In this document: positions 23,911 through 35,375 of the stretch, in pieces
Position numbering within the stretch: the stretch's first letter is position 1
Layout of the letters: each line of letters opens with the position of its first letter
DNA from: Clonostachys chloroleuca
Taxonomy: Eukaryota; Ascomycota; Sordariomycetes; Hypocreales; Bionectriaceae
NCBI GenBank assembly: GCA_037952775.1
Contig: JBANAY010000003.1
Span: 9,300,001 to 9,364,000, forward strand
Length of the DNA: 64,000 bases
Direction of reading: 5' to 3'
The notes under the pieces: model-generated
Told to the model about the DNA's origin: nothing
What the model saw: only the letters and a program-made list of their open reading frames with translations
Databases searched by the model: none
Translations under genes and position numbers: made by a program

Positions 23911-25830
23911 CTAAGCCATTGCCTTCTTCGCCATGCCCACAACGCCTCGCACCAGTCCGTCCACCACACCCGGATCGCCAGAGTAGCCCTGTCCATGGAT
24001 CCCGTTTGCATCTTTCCAGACACCATCGGCGGATACTCTGCCAAAGGCACGCGTGTTCTGATTCTGCTCGATGCCCCATCTCCACTGCGTACACACCTCG
24101 GGGCTATCGACCATGATGTTGACCTCTTGGCTATGGCACCACGATTGTGTGTCTTGATTGCCGCTTCCTTGGATCCCCACTGTCTCGTCGACAATCATCA
24201 GCTTGATGTGGCAAGAGCGAGACTTGAAGGAGTGATGTATAGGGTGGTCTTGGTCTTTTGCGACGTAGTTGTAGATATGGAGCGACTGGAGCGCCTGCTT
24301 GTCCCCATCAAGCAATGCAATGAGTCTCCTGGCCGCCTGCTCGTTCGTCCCGCCTTGACCTGGTATCATTTCGCCTGCGTCGTTATAGCCAAAGCACACA
24401 TAATAAGTCACCTCTATGCCTCGCTTCGCAGCTTCAGCCAGGGCTTTCAACAGAGAGTCGGCGTTGAGGTCTGGTGTTTGGATGAAGATGTTCCTCTTGG
24501 CGTTTCTAACAAGTGATAGCCATGCCTCATTTTGTGGTACATGCGTGTTTCCAGCATCCAATGGTCCGTAAGGTGGCCTTGAGACCAGAGCCATGGGGAC
24601 CGGTTGTGATGTCATGGTCGTGAAATATGGTGTCATCTCCCGCCCGTCAGCAATCTCAGGGCCGGTGGCCTCGATGTGGTTTCTGATGGGCAAATTGAAC
24701 TGGTGATTGACCGCTTCAAGGCGGCTTATCTTCTCCGAAGCGTCGTAGCCCTGATTAGCATATGCCATTTCCTCCCTCAGATCGCTGTCATAATGGGGAT
24801 CCTCCAAGTTTCCGGCCTCCAGGTTTTCGGGACGAGTGACACCCGCCTCGACGGCCTTGTCAGTGGTCTGGGCTTGACCAATGGTGGATGGCCGTTCTTT
24901 CAAGTTCTTCCGCCACGTGATGAGTGCAGTGTCGTAGATGCTGGCAACAATGGGTCCCTCGAGATGCGTCAGCATTTCAACGTTTGCATTGTCTTCCACG
25001 TTGTTGCTCATGACCGCCGCGGCTAGGCCATCGACAATCAGTATTTTGGAGTGTAGAGTTCCCAGGAATATGGTGTGAGCTCCAATGACCTCGAGCTCGA
25101 GATTGGGAATCTCATGGGGGAACGGTAGTTGAACATGTTTTGAGTCATACGTCGAGGATTTCACGGGCTGATGGCTGTCGAGCACATGCCAGACTCCAGG
25201 CTGGTCAAACATTATCCTCACCATCACCCGCTCTCCTCTCAAACCAGCCCGCTTTGACAGGTCGACCAATGCATCTCTAATCAAGCGCTGTGCAATAGAC
25301 GCTTTCCAGGTGCAAGTGATGAAGAACACCTCCTTCCTGGCTTTTCGGATGAGGTTCGCACAGTGATGCATAAGACTGACCAATGGCGCAACGATTGTCA
25401 GGGGCACAACACCATGGGATCCCATCAGCGGCGGAGACACCATCCCCGCAAGTGGATTTGCCTCTAGACAAGCAAGCGAATCTGCAAATGCTCGCAGAAA
25501 CAGACGGCTGGGCTTGTCTCGGGGCCACTGCCCGCACTCATATGCCCTCTGTAGCGCATCACGAGAGGCATCTTCTTTATCGTCGCTGTCACTAGAACTG
25601 TTGGATTGACGGTGCGGAGTATGGGGCTTTTGACTTCCGTAGAGCCGTTGAATAATCTTTTCAGGCGTGTCCCTCGGGTTCTTTGCCAACTCGGAGCTCA
25701 CCGTAGCTCTCGCATGGCAAAGATCATAGACATACTGAGATACCATGGTGGGTATACATATGTAGTGGTCGTAAACAGAAGGTGTCTGGTCATCAGGAGC
25801 GGTCTTTGATGTTTCTAATTCGGTACACAT
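23911..25830 (-). CDS. Phospholipase D-like protein with two HKD motifs
   Basis: An uninterrupted 639-residue frame carries two HxKxxxxD motifs, His260/Lys262/Asp267 (LHSKILIVD) and His541/Lys543/Asp548 (CHIKLMIVD). Each is followed by the small-residue/Asn stretch typical of the PLD superfamily (SNNVEDN, GSGNQD). The superfamily cleaves or transfers phosphodiester bonds in phospholipids or nucleic acids, or makes cardiolipin-type lipids. The two halves of such proteins form one active site. No signal peptide; a Ser/Asp-rich acidic run sits at 77-90. The start chosen is the first ATG. Met29 (MVSQYVYDL) is an alternative. Substrate cannot be told from sequence. Confidence 0.88.
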   Translation of the reverse strand: MCTELETSKTAPDDQTPSVYDHYICIPTMVSQYVYDLCHARATVSSELAKNPRDTPEKIIQRLYGSQKPHTPHRQSNSSSDSDDKEDASRDALQRAYECGQWPRDKPSRLFLRAFADSLACLEANPLAGMVSPPLMGSHGVVPLTIVAPLVSLMHHCANLIRKARKEVFFITCTWKASIAQRLIRDALVDLSKRAGLRGERVMVRIMFDQPGVWHVLDSHQPVKSSTYDSKHVQLPFPHEIPNLELEVIGAHTIFLGTLHSKILIVDGLAAAVMSNNVEDNANVEMLTHLEGPIVASIYDTALITWRKNLKERPSTIGQAQTTDKAVEAGVTRPENLEAGNLEDPHYDSDLREEMAYANQGYDASEKISRLEAVNHQFNLPIRNHIEATGPEIADGREMTPYFTTMTSQPVPMALVSRPPYGPLDAGNTHVPQNEAWLSLVRNAKRNIFIQTPDLNADSLLKALAEAAKRGIEVTYYVCFGYNDAGEMIPGQGGTNEQAARRLIALLDGDKQALQSLHIYNYVAKDQDHPIHHSFKSRSCHIKLMIVDETVGIQGSGNQDTQSWCHSQEVNIMVDSPEVCTQWRWGIEQNQNTRAFGRVSADGVWKDANGIHGQGYSGDPGVVDGLVRGVVGMAKKAMA

Positions 25831-26940
25831 GAGATTTATCTACAATGGCTGGGCTACTGGCCCAACCCAATCCATATAGTTCTCGTCATTAAACAGCCCA
25901 GGAGACGCGCGTCTGCAGTTCCGTGATGCCCGAATCCCTGGAATTTTAGTCTCGGACGGCAAACGGCACGGCAAACGGCCATTAGCGCGGGTTAGACACT
26001 ACATAGGGTTTTACATGACGTCTGTACCGGCCTTACACACCATTTCTTGGGAGCGTGCTGGTGATAATATCATTTAGCAATTGGGAGGCCTCTCTGCCTT
26101 CCGTATTATTGCAATGCCGTTGCTCCTCTCATCTTCTGCTCTAACCATCTAGTCTGACTTTGATAGAAAATGGTGGCATCTAGATCATTGACCTCCGGTC
26201 CAATGAGAATTGTGACCGGTTATAAGCTATGACGTATTAGGGTGATCTTATATTTTCACTCTCTCATTCAGATAATATGTAGATTGGGGTGAATAGCTTC
26301 CAAATATGCTATAAATTCTATAAATTCGGTAAATACAGGTTTGGTATTGTTCAGTCAGCAAATTTAGCAGGCAGAAGTTATATGTGAATGAGAATCAATC
26401 TCTTAGCTTATAAGGGCCCTCACTCCTTGTTTATTAAAGATCTGTGATGCGATATGACGTAGATGAGATAGATCCTACCTACCTCATAATCCTTCCTTCT
26501 GCCAACTACGGGAGCGCCTAAACCGACCCTGGTAATGGCATACCGAAGCCGAGAAGCCGGTATCCGAGAAGAGGTCCATTATCAAGACTTCACCCTCCCC
26601 GCATTTTTCTTTACTTGGATCCGTCAAGAAGCTTGGGGTTAGGCTGACGATCTGATTCTTGTTCAATGGCTAGGAGTCAGCCAGTCACTGTCGTCATATC
26701 TGTGCTTCTGGCGATATCCGATCCTGTTTTACGAAACGCTAGAAAGATCCCGGTAAGGAACAATGCATAATCTGGCTCACGCCACTTCTAGCCGAATCAG
26801 GGCGCCTTCAAGCAAAGAAATCATCTCAGCAGACACAAGTGCGGCTCAATATTTGAATCATGTGGTAAGAGGCCGTGTAAAAGTACGAATAGGGAGTCTA
26901 ACATGAACGGAATGTAGTCAAGGCAGCCCGTCAAGAGGAT
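25831..26940. other. 1.1 kb gap, no gene supported
   Basis: Holds the PLD-like gene promoter and the missing 5' part of the decayed MFS gene. I could not find the expected N-terminal MFS helices on the plus strand, so that end of the pseudogene is deleted or decayed past recognition. Confidence 0.4.
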
Positions 26941-28326
26941 GTAGCTATCAATGGAGGGGAAGACCTTGATGGCCGCTCGAGCTGGATCACTGCCCAAATC
27001 CTAGCTTGAGGCCTTAATTCTATCCTCCAGGCGATCCAACAAGGTCTAGTGGCTTACCTAGCTACCCGGATACTCCTTGGTATCTGCCTAGGTGGCTATA
27101 TCCCGGCCTCGCTCTACAGCATCACCATGTGGTACAAGAAATCTGAGACTAGCACTCGGTTCTTCATATTCTTTATGGGAAACTCTGTCGCGCGAGCAAG
27201 TAGCGGGCTAGTTGCTTTTGGTCTTCTACGAATGCGTGGCGCTGCAGGGTTGGCTGGTTGGAAATGGCTCATGATAATTGATAGACTAACGGCAATACTA
27301 GTGGGCTTACTATCTGCTTTACTTTTCCCAGGGACCCCTTTCTCTTCGTTGAAGAGTCTCTGTCGGATTGGATTCTTTACTTAACGAGAAGCGTATATTG
27401 CTCGCCAGCGAGTGGTAATAGATGACCCAACTACGCTGCAGAAGCGTCACTCCGTCACTTTTGAGGATGTCATCTCGACTCTTACAAACTGGGCTATTTA
27501 TCCTCATCTACTTATTGCTCTTTTAGGGAACGCGCCGGCAAATGCGATATCAGCCTACGACCCTACGATTATCAACAGCTTTGGGTATGAGAGACTGACT
27601 TCTAATGCTCTGAATTCAGTTGGCTCATGGATCCAGCTATTTCTAAACCCGGCTTTTGGATATTTAGCGTACGTAATTTACTGACTACCGGCAAGAGCGG
27701 TGTTGCTAAATTTCTTTTCACAGCGATCGGCTTCGAATGAGAGGTCTTTCTATGATGATTGGAACCCGGAATGTGGTAGTTGTTTATGGTAAGACGTTGC
27801 TGTGTGAAGATTCGGAGTTGAACGCCCAACTAACTATTTTTCTTACAGCTTATCACATACCTTATTGTTGTTGATAACCCATCCAAGGATGTGCGTTATG
27901 CTGTCCTGACATTGGCTCTTTCTTTCGTTGGGGTCTGGCGTAAGTGCTTGAGTTGCCCAAAACGGTCCATCATACAGACTCAATTATTAACTACGTGGTT
28001 TCCTAATAGATCCGATAAACGGTTCCTGGGTCGCACTTGATGCAAGAAATGCCGAACAGAGAAGCATTATAATGGCAGTCTATATCATGATAGCCAATTG
28101 CGCAGGGACTGTTGGTGGCCCCCTTTTCAGCGAGAACGATGCACCTATGTACTGTCGTGCGTGGACCATCTGTGTTGCGTTATTGTCTGCAGCGCTCTTC
28201 TGTGGAGTACTGGCGCATATTCAGTACTACTTCTTGAATCGATGGGCGATGAGAAAAGAGATTGATAATGAATCTGAAGGATCATCCGCCTCAGTGGATG
28301 AAGGGGGAAGTGCGGCTCGAAGATAG
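26941..28326 (+). pseudogene. Decayed allantoate-permease-type MFS transporter
   Basis: The frame encodes recognisable middle and C-terminal parts of a Dal5/anion:cation symporter-family carrier: YLATRILLGICLGGYIPASL, WLMIIDRLTAILVG, a further TM block to about 27,670, then after an intron DRLRMRGLS, and at the end DPINGSWVALDARNA and NCAGTVGG. Two in-frame stops break it. TGA at 27,007-27,009 stands where Trp is expected in AQILAWG. TAA at 27,382-27,384 falls between FFT and REAYIARQR, where Glu is expected. The reading frame is otherwise kept across both stops, and introns with normal ends remain, so loss is fairly recent. The N-terminal helices are absent. Substrate unknown. Confidence 0.8.
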
Positions 28327-28565
28327 AAATATGAAATGTGAGTTGAACGGAAGATTTCCAGGTCTGCCGTGACTCTACCTCCAGTAGAAGGATCATCAAC
28401 CAATTGGCGAGTTCGCTCAAATTTGCTCTCCCGTTCAATACATAGGTATTGTGCGAGCTATTTAATCAGACAACTAGGTCGACACTACCTTCATATCCAA
28501 TATCCGTACTCTTATAGAAAGAAAATCGAACTGAACAATAGATCACTATATAAACCTAGTTTCGT

Positions 28566-29413
28566 CTAATACGTAATGTTGACGCATTTACCCCTCCAGC
28601 GATTTGCGTCTCCTTGAACGAGTTCATCAAAAATCCATTTAGCCAAGTCCAGGCGACTAATGGTGTAGCCCACTTCAATACCATGCTCCTTTTCGTTACT
28701 TTTCTTGAAAATAGCATCCTCCCAGATCCACCCAACACGAAGCGAATTGGTGCCTTTCATTGGGCCATGCGTAAGCAGTGGTGGACGGAGCATAACGTAT
28801 CCCCCCAAAGGTGAATCAATGTCTGTTGCTGCTTGCCGAGTGACCTTCTCTAGAACTGCTGTATCTGCTTGGGGGATTGGTAGAAGCCACAGATAAAGCG
28901 GGATTAGAAGCAGTGGCTGATCACGCCGAGAGCCGTGTCCGGTGGAGGAAATGGGTACAAACAAAGGGGCGTTCTTGATGCTGTTGGCAGATCGGAGCTG
29001 TCGCAGAGCATCTACTACCGCGACTGCCGAGTCACCAGTGATTGTGGCATCTTCCATACCGACAGGGCGGAACGGATTATAGCTGAACTTTGGTAAGCTC
29101 GTTATACCGCTGAAGATGAGCTCTGGGTCGTGGCGAAGAAGCTCAAGGACTGCCTCCAAATCCCGAGACGATCCTTTGACGATCGTCAGTTGAAATTGCT
29201 GGATCTCCTCGGAGACACCCTGACTTGATAGGGCCTTCTTGAGCTTATCGGGGTTCCTCACAACTAGAAATATCAAAGTTAATCAACAAAAATCTCTAGA
29301 TGGCCCTGAGATATCTTACGAGCAGAAGCACGATGTCCAGCAAGCAGCGTCCATTGGAGCACATGAATCAGCGTAGCTCCGCCAGCTCCAATAAAAGCAG
29401 CCTTGACCCCCAT
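28566..29413 (-). CDS. NmrA-like / atypical SDR NAD(P)-binding protein
   Basis: Two exons (29320-29413, 28566-29263) with a GTAAGA..CTAG intron give 263 residues. The first exon supplies the Rossmann start MGVKAAFIGAGGATLIH (GxGGxT) and the splice gives continuous ALVRNPDKLKKAL, where the Arg is typical of NADP-binding members. Later parts (DSAVAVVDALRQL, FVPISSTGHG, the YVMLRPPLL region) fit the NmrA/HSCARG-like atypical SDR fold. Such proteins act as redox sensors or reductases, and the active-site YxxxK is not evident. It lies tail-to-tail with the MFS pseudogene, about 240 bases apart. Precise function unknown. Confidence 0.75.
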
Positions 29414-30360
29414 TGTAGAGAATGGTTATCTATTTTTGGGAACGAGGCGGTTCAATGATTCGAATACATAGAAGAATGACTTCCCTGATGAGATACAGAA
29501 TAAATTTGGAGATATTGATCGTTTATTAACTACTGCCTGGTGATTGAGCCGACAGAACTGAAGGACGGACTCCGTAAATCAGCCAAGACAGCGTTTGGCG
29601 CCACATTCGCTTCTACTCCGCACAAGTCCGCAGCATCAAGCGGACACGGACTAATTAGTCGGGGAGATTGGATGGTCCGCATGGGAAAATTCATATTCTT
29701 TGACCCCAGATATGCCTCCAGTGACATTCTGTAGTGTCTAGGAGCCAGATCCAGTCCGCAGTCTAGTTGGAGAGAGAGCGGAGAGGTGGCGCGTCTCGAG
29801 AACAGTCTCCTGGGATAACCACACGTTACTCGACTGCCTCTACGCAAACTCGGTACGCAGATATCATTGAATTCAAACTGCAGTTTACTGAGATATTCAA
29901 GTAATTGCACAAAAATATACGAGATGGTATATAGTCACACATTTATGATGTATCTCCGCGCGAATAAGTGCAAGAATCAAACATCTCTGCTTAAATCTGC
30001 ATCGACCTTTTGCCACTTTTTCAGTTGAAACCTTCCTTCCAGTTGTGCTAGTGCATATTGCACAGAAATTTGAGAGCCATCATCTTACACAAAAAACCCC
30101 TATGGTGGTAATAAGTATTGAAATCATCCCGAATAAAACTCAAGCAACCAGGTCTGATGAGGAGTCTAGATTCCGCCGACCGCTTCACTGGAGATGGCGC
30201 TATTCTTTCCCAACGCAACTTGTCGTAAGTTCCAGGCGATCTTGCTCATCTTGCACCTCTAATCAGAAATCTCCTCGTAGCCCTGGTCAAACACGTTAGA
30301 TACGCTGTCAAAGCACAACCAGCTATCCAGAGCTTACAAGGTTCTTTCCAGGCTCGTTGA
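29414..30360. other. 0.95 kb gap, no gene supported
   Basis: Contains the NmrA-like promoter and the region beyond the 3' end of the next pseudogene. The 126-codon minus frame at 29,530 starts at GTG and has no recognisable content. Confidence 0.4.
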
Positions 30361-31023
30361 TCAGTTCCCCTTAATGAAAAATCGGCGTGCGACGGACCAT
30401 AGTAACGTATTCGGGCCATAGTTGTACACAGTAGATGTATCCGGGACTGTCTTTCGAAACAAGAAGTTGTTATCTGCGGCCAGCAAGTCAGCGCTATCGT
30501 CGTTTCGGTTGTAGATCAAGGGCTATAATGCGCACTCTCAAAACGAGTGATGATTTCAGGAATCGTTGCAGGCCTCATGCCGAAGCCAATACCTGCCACG
30601 TGGAACTCAACATGTTGGAAACGAGCCTCAAGTTGGCTGGTATCCTCGTCGGGTCCCATGAGAACGACTAAGCCCCGTTAATCCATACAGCAACATTAAA
30701 TTGCTTTTTATTTATCACATCGAACTATCACACTCACTTCGGGTGTTGCACCCAGCCTCGATTCAACTTCTGGGCGTCTTGGCGGAGGCCAGCATCGGCC
30801 GCGACTGGATCCCATCCTTACTCAACCACGTAGGGGTGATATGCTGGAAAACCTCCGAGGTTATCGAATTGGTATGGTCCCAAATTATTCAGTGTACTTA
30901 ACATTCACCAGCGGGCACATACGTGTAGACAACATTGATCTCGCCACAACCCGAGTTTTCAGGCAACTTAGCTGCTGCAGTAGCAGCAACGCAGAGCCCG
31001 CAAATTGTCTTGATGGCATTCAT
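30361..31023 (-). pseudogene. Broken gene of a conserved-looking fungal hypothetical protein
   Basis: Protein-like segments follow each other on the minus strand: a secretory start (MNAIKTICGLCVAATAA), NNLGPYQFDNLGGFPAYHPY, WDPVAADAGLRQDAQKLNRG, VVLMGPDEDTSQLEARF, VAGIGFGMRP and YNYGPNTLLW. They lie in different frames. A TAA at 30,818-30,820 sits within the HPYVVE/GWDPV run. The GTGAGT..TTAG intron that would join two segments does not restore a frame. The segments read like one ancestral protein of a type I have seen in fungi without a named function. The secretory first segment may instead be a separate small exon or gene. Confidence 0.5.
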
Positions 31024-31821
31024 GGTGGGAAAATTTCAGCAAAGATTCCTTGAGTGTGATCGGAAAAATCGTTTACAAAGTTGGATATTGGTCTCTTGGA
31101 TAAACCGGTTTGAAGGAGAAGGCATTGTTAAGGAATGGTGGAACAACGGGCAATACGTACTTCAAACATTACAAGGCAGCTGCAGTTCCTCCCCCCCAGT
31201 GATTCGCAAACAGGACTTAAATGCCCGATGCATGCATCGTATGATAAATACGTCTTTATTTTTCTTGCTTGGTGAGAACCGGTAACCTATCACGGATACA
31301 CGGCTCAAGGATGTCGGAGTTTTTCGAGATTCCCCAAAGATTCAGAGAATGGAATGAGGTGTCAACGCGATTTCGGAGGTTTGGATGACTACGAGCAAGA
31401 GAATGACAGCTATCGTCAACCAAGTTAGGGAGTTGATCCCTGCTTGCGGACTCCTCCACATCGCGTTCGGCGAAAGTTGGCCGCTTATTAAAAGCACGGC
31501 CTTCTCGAAGATGGGGTTCTCGGTCGCTTCGCGAGGCGCCGGGCCGAAAAAGGCGGTTAATTGATTGTCTCAGATCTGTCTAGCCGGGCACCGACCGGAC
31601 AGCGACAGGGCAACATGATTTCTCATCAAGCTTAGCTCGTTCTCCACGTCATAAGCAAGCATTCTTCCTTATTCTACCCAGGGGCTTGGATATAAAGTCA
31701 ATGCTACATTGCCCCAAAACGACATGATAGATTCCAGACATCACTCGCGTCACAGTACTAAGACGCATAGCTCTAAAGCCTCTTCATTATCCGTCTCTTG
31801 AACATCCCATCTTTCTCCAAA
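31024..31821. other. Promoter region of the GST gene
   Basis: Mostly non-coding. Contains pyrimidine-rich sequence just before the GST start and a TATAAAG box near 31,692. No gene seen. Confidence 0.45.
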
Positions 31822-32696
31822 ATGGCCGGATTGGAACCAATCACCACTTACGTCCACGGTATATATTTGTTCCAGCTACAGCTTTGGATTTGGTTCAGGT
31901 TTACATGGCTAACATACATTCACATCTTCCAGAGGGCGGACCTAATCCTTACAAAGTCATCATTGTTATGGAGGAATTGGGAATTCCCTACGAAGCCGTG
32001 GTCGTGAAAGACCCTAAGGAGCCATGGTTCACTGCTATCAACCCTAATGGTCGCTTGCCTGCAATTGTTGATCCCAACAATGGCATCACTCTCTGGGAGT
32101 CTGGTGCCATCGTCGAGTACCTCGTCGAGACCTATGACAAGGAGGGAAAACTTAATGTGGAGGATGTCGCTGGAAAATGGCATCTCAAACAGTACTTGCA
32201 CTTTCAAATGTCCGGCCAGGTACGCACTCCCATCACACGACATCATGGCAAGGCACTTCCGATGCTGACATGTTCCCGCATAGGGTCCGTACTACGGACA
32301 ATCAATGTGGTTTCACAGAGCCCCTGAAGATATTCCTCTGGCCAAGAACCGATACAACGAACAGATTGTTCGTGTCATCGAAGTGCTTGACAACATACTA
32401 AAGGACAAGAACTACCTCGTCAATAACAAGCTGTAAGCCGTTCTCTATACATAAAATCTCGCCATTTGATCTTCTCCCCATAATGAAACGGCATACAAAA
32501 ATTCAGCTAATGATATTGCAGCACGTACGCCGATCTCTCTTTTGTACCATGGAACAGGGTGATTCAGGGACATCCCGTCTTGAAGACCGTGGTCTGGGAG
32601 TCATATGAAATTGAGAAGAAATATCCCAACTTTGTGGCTTGGCATCAACGCCTCGTCGGCCGTCCGTCGGTCGAAAAGGCTTACAAGGCATGGTAG
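31822..32696 (+). CDS. Glutathione S-transferase
   Basis: Four exons (31822-31858, 31933-32219, 32284-32432, 32522-32696) give 215 residues. The N-terminal thioredoxin fold is plain: NPYKVIIVMEELGIPYE, the cis-Pro segment GRLPAIVDPN, and LWESGAIVEYL holding the Glu-Ser that bind the gamma-glutamyl part of glutathione. The C-terminal helical domain has MSGQGPYYGQ, ADLSFVPWN and a late FVAWHQRLVGRPSV. The fold resembles the Ure2/GTT-type fungal GSTs that conjugate or reduce electrophiles. All three introns keep frame, and the first exon ends in mid-codon at His-Glu. It is convergent with the Zn2Cys6 gene, 49 bases apart, which supports joint involvement in detoxification. Confidence 0.93.
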
Positions 32697-32745
32697 AAAG
32701 AATTCAATACGATAGAACTATAGATTTTAGAACTATCAACTGACT

Positions 32746-34817
32746 TTACTCTTTGCCCCGCGCGGTTGGATTCTCAATTCTATGCTTATAAATCGCCTGG
32801 TTTGCCAAGTGAATCAGCTCGGCAATGAATTCTTCCAGTCTCTGCAAGTGCAGAGCTTCGCTAGGAGTTGGATCCCGGGCCCTCAACTTCTTTAGCGAAT
32901 AAGGGACGGCGCTGACGAGCTCGACATCGCTCTGTGCGTGTCGGGCCAACGGCTTGTAAATAATATTGCAGAATAATGTCACAGATGCCCAAAGGGGGTA
33001 GAAGATGACCAGCCTGGGAAATGAATCGATCAGTTTTTTTATCGGAGGAGCCTTGGGTATGCTCGCTTACCAGAAAGACTCCCGATGCACCATTTCTGAG
33101 GCCACCTTGAGATAGACCAAGGTCGAGCGACTTGCCTCGACGGAGAGTAAGAGACTCGACCTCACTGCGTTGGGAACTCCGCCATCAACAGACCAAGCCT
33201 GGCATCTCCCGCATGCCCTATGAATAGCGGATAAGAGATAAAGATACTCGAAGCGTACAAATATCAACAGCATGCCGAACTCGTGCTGCAAGCTCGGGTC
33301 CGCGGGATCAGTCACTGAAGAGAGGCTGGGGCGCACAGACTGCGGTACAGACATGCGCCATCTCTCGAGCTCCTCGTCGAGCATGCGTACAGTATGCAGA
33401 ATCTCGGTGTCTGACTTTTTCAGGGCGCTTGGCGTGAATAGTAAGCTGAAAACTTTGGACTTGATGATGGTCAGACCCAAATCGCTAGGCTGCAGGGGCT
33501 TGGGAAGATATTGCGTCAGGCTTGGGCCATCCATCTTAAGGTCAATGAAATCAAGGCCGGTATAGTCATCACAAAGCGCAAGGTCGCATTGGTCATCTGC
33601 TATAGCATGTGGCTGGCCGGTGCGAAGCGAGATATGCTTGTCACAGAAATAGCAGAGCCAGAACAGTGTACGCAGGTGACGTAGCCGAGCATCGTCTGGG
33701 GTCGCACCAGAGGGTGGCCTTGGTTTTAGATGCCCCCCAAGCATGAACAAACTCCGTGATGCCAGAGAATGGAGCATCGAAGCTGCTTGAAGTTGACCCG
33801 AAAAGTCAAGGTACAAGCACTAGGAGAAGGGCATGTCAGCGTATTCTCCAAAGAATGTCATCTGTTACGTACTAGCAGAAGCGCGGCCTGGAGGCCCTCT
33901 ACTGTTGGCTCAGCCATGGTTAATAAAAGCAGCTGCTGGGCTTTCGTAGCGTACATCTCAACATCAGGCAGTAATTCTGCAGTTTTCTGCGGCTCGAGAA
34001 GTGAAAGGAAGGAGATGAACGAAAGGACGCAGACCATGGCACGAGTCGATTCGGCGGTCTCCTCGTACGCTCGGTCTATGGTGTCCTGGAACGTGCTCAG
34101 GTCAACAACTGGAAACACGACCTGTAGAGTTGACGCTCGGAAGATGTCAAGACAAGACTGAGCTGTAGCCTTCGTAGGCAGGGGAGAAGCTGAGTTGTGT
34201 CCACCAAGTATTGCAAGATCGCTCAGCTTATTTTGGGCGAAATCCAAGTCCATTTCGCTCAGCTCTTGTCCGCCTTCTAGCGCCGCAGTTTCGCCTGTTC
34301 TGTCCTGGACCCATTTTCGCCCTTCATCTGAGAATATTGGGATCCCATTACGAGAGCTGACGTCTCCGAGATGGCAGCCTGCGAAGTAGAGACTGCCGTA
34401 GAAGATGCCGCCATGTGAAGGAGGCTGGCTCTTACTCGGAAGTTTGTCACTATTTTCCGCGGGTGGTGATGGGTCGCCTCTGTCTGTTCGCCGCAATCCC
34501 TGGAGCAGACTTTCCAACCGTTCAAGCCGTTGCTCGATTTCATCTTGTAGGCTAAATCTGCGCAGAGTATTGGGTTAGGATCAGAGCTATTTAGGTAATT
34601 TCTAAGTACACACTCAGCTGGCTGAGGCCTTTTCCGGCTAGCTGTGGAGGCTCGGTGATATGTGCAGTCTAGATTGCGGTGGTTGCACCAGTCACATCGC
34701 GGATTACCTCCATCGCATGAAATCTAGTCCTATATCATTAGCTAATGTGTTCAAATTCATCGACGAATCATTTACCTTTTTCTCGTGGCAGGAATCACAA
34801 GCTCGTTTTCTCGGCAT
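32746..34817 (-). CDS. Zn2Cys6 fungal transcription factor
   Basis: Five exons (34776-34817, 34614-34723, 33873-34557, 33071-33819, 32746-33013) encode 617 residues. The binuclear zinc cluster is rebuilt only after splicing: Cys7, Cys10, Cys17, Cys24, Cys27, Cys34, spaced 2-6-6-2-6 (RKRACDSCHEKK | ISCDGGNPRCDWCNHRNLDC). A short Leu/Glu coiled segment (QDEIEQRLERLESLLQGL) follows, suited to dimerisation. The central fungal_trans region has RTLFWLCYFCDKHISLRTGQP. It is a nuclear DNA-binding regulator. It lies convergent to the GST and divergent from a 2OG dioxygenase across 558 bases, so these neighbours are likely targets. Intron phases agree at all four junctions. Confidence 0.93.
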
Positions 34818-35375
34818 TGTGCCAGGGAGCAGTGTGTTGTATCGGCAGAGCACCAGTGAGCGAGATGGTTGCTGGCAGAGAGAGAGAGTCGGAGAGCAAA
34901 GGACTTCGCTGATTTCAATAGAATAGTCCTGCGCTCCGCTGCTTTAAAAGTGAAATACACCCCTGAACCCAGCCCCTGTGGGGTGTGATCGGACTCATCG
35001 GTCTGACGGTCTATGGCTCTAAAACCAGCTTCTTTGCTAAGTTAGTGGCTCAAAGCGCGTAGCGAAAGGTTACAATCATCATCCTTGTCACTGTTTAGAC
35101 CAGGACATTTCTTATTTCAAAGGCCTGCGGCGTCCAGACACAGGCGCAAGTCGTGAGAGTCCTACGCTATGGCTTCGCCTCATCAAAAGCGCCTACTATT
35201 AGGCAGCAGTCAGTCGCAACACGTGAGATTGATCATGGTCAGATCATGCACTCGTTAAATAACTACAGTCACTGAGCCCCTAAATTCCATTTCAATTTTT
35301 TTCATTTCTCAATGCGCATCAATTTCCACCCACCATCTGCCGGCAGAATCAACCACTGACAACTACGACCTCACC
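34818..35375. promoter_or_regulatory. Divergent promoter between TF and dioxygenase genes
   Basis: This 558-base gap carries the upstream regions of both genes. Alternating purine repeats (AGAGAGAGAGTCGGAGAG near 34,880) and a CT/TTTTT tract near 35,295 are visible. I could not identify a specific palindromic CGG site with confidence. Confidence 0.5.

Noticed and set aside
29530..29910. 126-codon minus-strand frame
   Set aside because: It begins at GTG rather than ATG and has no family resemblance.
30435..31285. Plus-strand frames across 30.4-31.3 kb
   Set aside because: They are shadows of the minus-strand protein-like segments and carry no motifs themselves.
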